The translations under genes were made by a program, and so were the position numbers. This document shows, in pieces, positions 61,020 through 64,000 of a stretch of 64,000 nt of DNA. Position 1 is the stretch's first letter, and the number at the start of each line of letters is the position of its first letter. This stretch comes from Lysobacter enzymogenes (GTDB lineage Bacteria > Pseudomonadota > Gammaproteobacteria > Xanthomonadales > Xanthomonadaceae), in assembly GCF_023617245.1 (NCBI RefSeq), contig NZ_CP067396.1:4774001-4838000 (forward strand), read 5' to 3'. Below the pieces are notes generated by a model. The model was not told where the DNA came from, made no database searches, and saw only the letters and a program-made list of their open reading frames with translations.

Positions 61020-62300
61020 TTACTGCGCGCCGATCCGCAACGCGTCCAGTTCGGGCACTTCGGACGCCAGTCCCGGCGCATCGCCGCCGGCCGCGGCCGG
61101 GCTCTGCGTATCGGGCTCGAAGTCCACCGGCACCCGCACCCACGACGCGACCGGCCGGCCGCCGACGGTGCGCGGCGTGAACGACCAATTGCGCGCGGCG
61201 TCCATCGCCGCCTGGTCCAGTTCGGCATGGCCCGAGCTGCGCTTGAGCCGCAGGTCGGACACGCGGCCGTCGACGGCCACTTCCAGCTCCAGCATCACCC
61301 GGCCGCCATTGCGGCTGCCCTGCGGCCACTGCGGCGGCGACAAGCGCCCGTATCCGACTTCGGTCGCGGCCGCGGCCTTGGCCGCTCCGGCAGCGGCCAG
61401 CGCCGCCTGCGGCTGCGCCGCCCAGGCCGCCGCCGCGCCGGACAACACCAACGCGCAGATCGATACCGCGCCCGCCACGCGACGTCCGCGCGCGGCGCTG
61501 CGTTTGCTCAACATCATGATTCGCTCCTTGAGTGGATGGACTTGGCCCCAGTGGCAACTCAGCGGCGCGGGGCCCGGCGCCAGCTGGGTCTTGAGCAACG
61601 CCTCGGCATAGGCGCGGCGCGCGCCGGGATGCGCGCGCATCACCCGCTCGTCGCAGGCCAGTTCCTGGTCGTGATGGAAACTGCGCGCGCACAGGTGCAG
61701 CAGCGGCTGGAACCACAGCAGGCAGCGCAGCGCCGCGACCGCCGCGCCGGCCCACAGGTCGCCGCCGGCGATGTGCGCGCGTTCGTGCGCGAGCATCAGG
61801 CCGCGCTCGCGCTCGCTGTAGGCGCTGTCGAAATCCGCGGGCACCGCGATGCGCGGCCGCAGCAGGCCGAACGCCGCCGGCAGGCCGGCGCGGTGCGGCG
61901 CCTGCAGCAGGCCGTCGGCGCGCAGCCGCGCCCGCGCCAGGCCGCGCTGGAAGCGCCATTGCCGCGCCCCCATCCAGGCCGCCGTCGCCAACGCGCCGAA
62001 CGCCCAGGCCGCCAGCCACCACGCGCTGGCCGTGTCGGCGCCGCGGCCGTCCGGCGCCGCGGCCAACGGCGCCCATACCGTCAGGGCCGGCAACGCGCCG
62101 ATGTAAGCCTGCGGCGCCGGCAACAGCGTCGCGATCGACGCCGCCGGCACCAGACTCCAACCCGCATAGGCCGCGCCGGCGCCGAACGCCGCGCGCAGCG
62201 GCCGGCGCAGGATCGTCACCGCCAACGCCGCCGCGCCGGCGGCGACAGCGGCGCGGACCAGCATCGGCAACAGCGCGGCGCAGCACTCAGCGAGCGTCAT
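61020..62300 (-). CDS. M56 (BlaR1-like) metallopeptidase fused to TonB C-terminal domain
   Basis: 426 residues. Membrane segments lie at about 12-32, 42-60 and 95-112, then the zinc peptidase motif AHERAHIAGG (H172, E173, H176) and the DELACDERVM helix near 210. One more membrane segment lies near 285-305, then a TonB/energy-transducer-type C-terminal domain (about 325-405: GRVMLELEVAVDGRVSDLRL ... WSFTPRTVGGRPV). BlaR1 itself has a beta-lactam sensor at that place; here it is a TonB-like domain, so the signal is not obviously beta-lactam. Overlaps the BlaI-type repressor gene by 14 bases, indicating a coupled sensor-repressor pair. Confidence 0.87.
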   Translation of the reverse strand: MTLAECCAALLPMLVRAAVAAGAAALAVTILRRPLRAAFGAGAAYAGWSLVPAASIATLLPAPQAYIGALPALTVWAPLAAAPDGRGADTASAWWLAAWAFGALATAAWMGARQWRFQRGLARARLRADGLLQAPHRAGLPAAFGLLRPRIAVPADFDSAYSERERGLMLAHERAHIAGGDLWAGAAVAALRCLLWFQPLLHLCARSFHHDQELACDERVMRAHPGARRAYAEALLKTQLAPGPAPLSCHWGQVHPLKERIMMLSKRSAARGRRVAGAVSICALVLSGAAAAWAAQPQAALAAAGAAKAAAATEVGYGRLSPPQWPQGSRNGGRVMLELEVAVDGRVSDLRLKRSSGHAELDQAAMDAARNWSFTPRTVGGRPVASWVRVPVDFEPDTQSPAAAGGDAPGLASEVPELDALRIGAQ

Positions 62301-62658
62301 CGTCGAGTTCCTCCAGCAGCTTGCGCAGTTCGGCGATGTCCTTGCGGCTGAGCTTGCGGTGCTGGCTGAAATGCGCGACCAGCGGCGCGACGCGGCCGCC
62401 GAACAGCCGCTGCAGCAGGCCCTGGCTCTCGTCGAGCAACCAGTCCTCGCGCTTGAGCACCGGCGCGTACAGATAGCGCCGGCCGTCCTTCTCGGCGCGG
62501 ATCGCGCCCTTGTTCAACAGGCGGTTGAGCAGGGTCTTGACCGTGGCCTCCTGCCAGGACTGGGCGTCGGCCAAGGCCGCGGCCACCTCTTCGGCGGCCA
62601 GCGGATGGCGCTGCCACAGCACTTCCATCACCACCGATTCGGCTTCGCTGATCTGCAT
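62287..62658 (-). CDS. BlaI/MecI/CopY-family transcriptional repressor
   Basis: 123 residues, winged-helix repressor cut by its partner peptidase. ISEAESVVMEVLWQRHPLAA near 3-22, DNA-contact helix SWQEATVKTLLNRLLNKGAI near 35-54, wing DGRRYLYAPVLKREDWLLDE, and a C-terminal dimerisation helix. The gene starts directly beside a twin operator at 62659-62700, so it probably represses itself and perhaps the divergent gene. Confidence 0.93.
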   Translation of the reverse strand: MQISEAESVVMEVLWQRHPLAAEEVAAALADAQSWQEATVKTLLNRLLNKGAIRAEKDGRRYLYAPVLKREDWLLDESQGLLQRLFGGRVAPLVAHFSQHRKLSRKDIAELRKLLEELDDDAR

Positions 62659-62700
62659 CGTTTACATCCGTAATTTTTATTGAGATTACACCCGTAAACG
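62659..62700. promoter_or_regulatory. Twin BlaI-type operator
   Basis: TTACATCCGTAA at 62662-62673 and TTACACCCGTAA at 62686-62697. Each is a TTAC-N4-GTAA dyad, and the two lie 24 bp apart, two helical turns and a bit. The outer bases also match as CGTTTAC...GTAAACG. The AT-rich core TTTTTATTGAGAT between them would fit a promoter. It lies 1 base from the repressor start and about 50 bases from the divergent CoA-transferase-like gene. Confidence 0.72.
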
Positions 62701-62750
62701 AACAATGCAAGCCCCCGCCGCGTTGACGGGCCCGGTGCGATACTGCGGCG

Positions 62751-64000
62751 ATGAGCCTTTCCCCGCGCCCCGAGCCCGTCCGTTTCCAGTCCCTCGCCGA
62801 CGCCGTCGACTTCCTCTACGCGCGCCTGCCGGGCCCGCTGCACGTCGGCGCCCCGCTCGGCCTGGGCAAGCCGCATCGCCTGCTCAACGCGCTATACGAG
62901 CGCAGCGAACGCGAACCGGCGCGGCGCCTGCACCTGTACACCGCGCTGTCGCTGGACCCGCCCGGGGCCGGCAAGGGCCTGGAGGCGCGGTTCCTGCAAC
63001 CGTTCCTGCAACGCCACTTCGGCGACGACTACCCGCGCCTGGCCTATGTGCAGGCGCTCAAGCGCAACGCGCTGCCGGCGCACATGGAAGTGGAGGAGTT
63101 CTACCTGCAATCGGGCGCGTTGCTGCGCTCGCAGGCGGCGCAGCGCCGCTACGCCAGCCTCAACTACACCCACGTCGCGCGCGCGCTGGCCGAGCGCGGG
63201 GTCAATGCGGTGGTGCAGAAGGTCGCAGCCGATCCGTCCGGCAGCGGGCGGCTGTCGCTGTCGTGCAATACCGATCTCACCTTCGACGCCATCGATGCGA
63301 TCGTCGCCAGCGGACTGCCGCGGCCGCTGCTGATCGCCGAAGTCGATCCGCTGCTGCCGTGGATCGACGGCAGCGCGGCGGTGGACGCCTCGTTCTTCGA
63401 TGCGGTGGTGACGCCGCCGGGGCCGTATCCGAAGTTGTTCGGGCTGCCGCGGCAGCCGGTCAGCGATGCGGACTACGCGATCGGCTTCCATGCGAGCACG
63501 CTGGTGCGCGATGGCGGGACCTTGCAGATCGGGATCGGGACGTTGGCGGATGCGCTTTGCCATGCGCTGGTGTTGCGGCATACGGACAATGCGGCGTATT
63601 GGCGGGTGTTGGAGGCGTTGGGGTACGAAAAGGCTGGCGAGTCCGGCGGTGCGGGAGGCTCGCCGCTTGCACACACCGCTTCGTCGGATGTTGACCTGTC
63701 CACTACCCATAACGCGATGGCGACAATTGCGCCGCTTGCCCCCTTTAGCGTTGGGCTTTTTGGCTGCAGCGAAATGCTCAACGAAGGCTTCCGCCGCCTG
63801 GTCGAAGTCGGCGTGATCAAGCGCAAGGTCGTCGACGATCTCGATTTCATGCGCAGGCTGCACGAGGGCCGCGCCGACGCCGCCGACCTGGAACGGCTCG
63901 AACGCGAGGGCGAGTACCTGCAAGGCGGCTTCTATCTGGGCTCGCAGGATTTCTACGACTGGTTGCGCGACATGCCCGAAGCCCAGCGCCGCGGCATCAG
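62751..64000 (+). CDS. Acetyl-CoA hydrolase/transferase-family protein (3' end outside window)
   Basis: The frame from ATG 62751 (MSLSPRPEPVRFQSLADAVD) is open to the window end, 416 full codons. HVGAPLGLGKPHRLLNALYE, ASLNYTHVARALAERGVNAV, CNTDLTFDAIDAIVASG, IGFHASTLVRDGGTLQIGIG and GLFGCSEMLNEGFRRLVEVG follow the order of the acetyl-CoA hydrolase/4-hydroxybutyrate CoA-transferase family, so it likely moves CoA between short-chain acids. Residues about 294-336 (63630-63765) carry an atypical stretch with A/T-ending codons, inserted before the GLFGCSEM motif. Divergent from the BlaI-type gene across the twin operator. Confidence 0.82.
   Translation, partial: MSLSPRPEPVRFQSLADAVDFLYARLPGPLHVGAPLGLGKPHRLLNALYERSEREPARRLHLYTALSLDPPGAGKGLEARFLQPFLQRHFGDDYPRLAYVQALKRNALPAHMEVEEFYLQSGALLRSQAAQRRYASLNYTHVARALAERGVNAVVQKVAADPSGSGRLSLSCNTDLTFDAIDAIVASGLPRPLLIAEVDPLLPWIDGSAAVDASFFDAVVTPPGPYPKLFGLPRQPVSDADYAIGFHASTLVRDGGTLQIGIGTLADALCHALVLRHTDNAAYWRVLEALGYEKAGESGGAGGSPLAHTASSDVDLSTTHNAMATIAPLAPFSVGLFGCSEMLNEGFRRLVEVGVIKRKVVDDLDFMRRLHEGRADAADLERLEREGEYLQGGFYLGSQDFYDWLRDMPEAQRRGI

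Noticed and set aside
63466..63816. Short plus-strand gene within the CoA-transferase-like gene
   Set aside because: Out-of-frame shadow of the 62751 frame, which carries the family motifs on both sides.

Overview
This is a very GC-rich (roughly 70%) chromosomal window with long genes ending almost only in G or C at third positions. It comes from a gammaproteobacterium that I place in the Xanthomonadaceae, most likely Lysobacter or a close relative. The basis is the thiS/thiG-trmB neighbourhood, a phosphoglycerate kinase starting GTG-SIVRMTDLDL, class I aldolase and pyruvate kinase on one strand, and dense dispersed inverted repeats of the kind common in that group. The assignment rests on recalled family features, not on a search. 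I found no rRNA, tRNA, prophage, transposase gene or CRISPR array.

Layout. 1-8.3 kb: thiamine genes thiS and thiG with trmB, split by an opposite-strand block with a PHP-type phosphoesterase, a secreted PI-PLC-like enzyme and a TonB-dependent receptor. 8.3-18.4 kb: anion permease, Rieske protein, FAH-family hydrolase, mscL, secreted M28 peptidase, an unknown gene with a duplicated 3' end, a TrmH/RlmB-type methyltransferase, an acetyltransferase and a Pth2-like protein. 18.5-25.7 kb: RND efflux operon with a tiny coupled gene, cysteine synthase, an L7/L12-like membrane protein and a LysE exporter. 25.8-35.2 kb: class I aldolase, pyruvate kinase, HAD phosphatase and phosphoglycerate kinase, with secreted unknowns and a candidate effector between them. 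35.2-40.7 kb: a compound repeat island, then the DUF3999/DUF2339 pair. 40.8-51.4 kb: two cobalamin riboswitches, one ahead of nrdAB (class Ia ribonucleotide reductase) and one ahead of metE (B12-independent methionine synthase), with a thioesterase, an aldo/keto reductase and a ClpP-fold lipoprotein between them. 51.7-58.2 kb: diguanylate cyclase, gapA, OmpW porin, S1/P1 nuclease, persulfide-dioxygenase-like MBL protein and a molybdopterin-binding-like protein. 58.2-64 kb: a 36-bp tandem array, modABC with a short ModC, a BlaI/M56-TonB regulatory pair with a twin operator, and a CoA-transferase-like gene cut by the window end.

How it works together. The two B12 riboswitches suggest that cobalamin switches off the B12-independent routes to deoxyribonucleotides and methionine, implying NrdJ and MetH elsewhere in the genome. 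Lower-glycolysis genes (gapA, pgk, pyk, fba) share one strand but are scattered over 28 kb. The modABC genes sit beside a molybdopterin-like protein.

Most remarkable in the non-coding DNA: at least three dispersed inverted-repeat families; a GAGTGAG-rich hairpin present in both riboswitches and again after nrdB; a 118-bp perfect tandem duplication beside a 670-bp inverted element; and a 36-bp array grown from one repeat half. No single system is clearly new to science. The best leads are the hairpin-expanded riboswitches, the TonB/PI-PLC/PHP block, the small RND-operon gene, the candidate effector and the BlaI twin operator.
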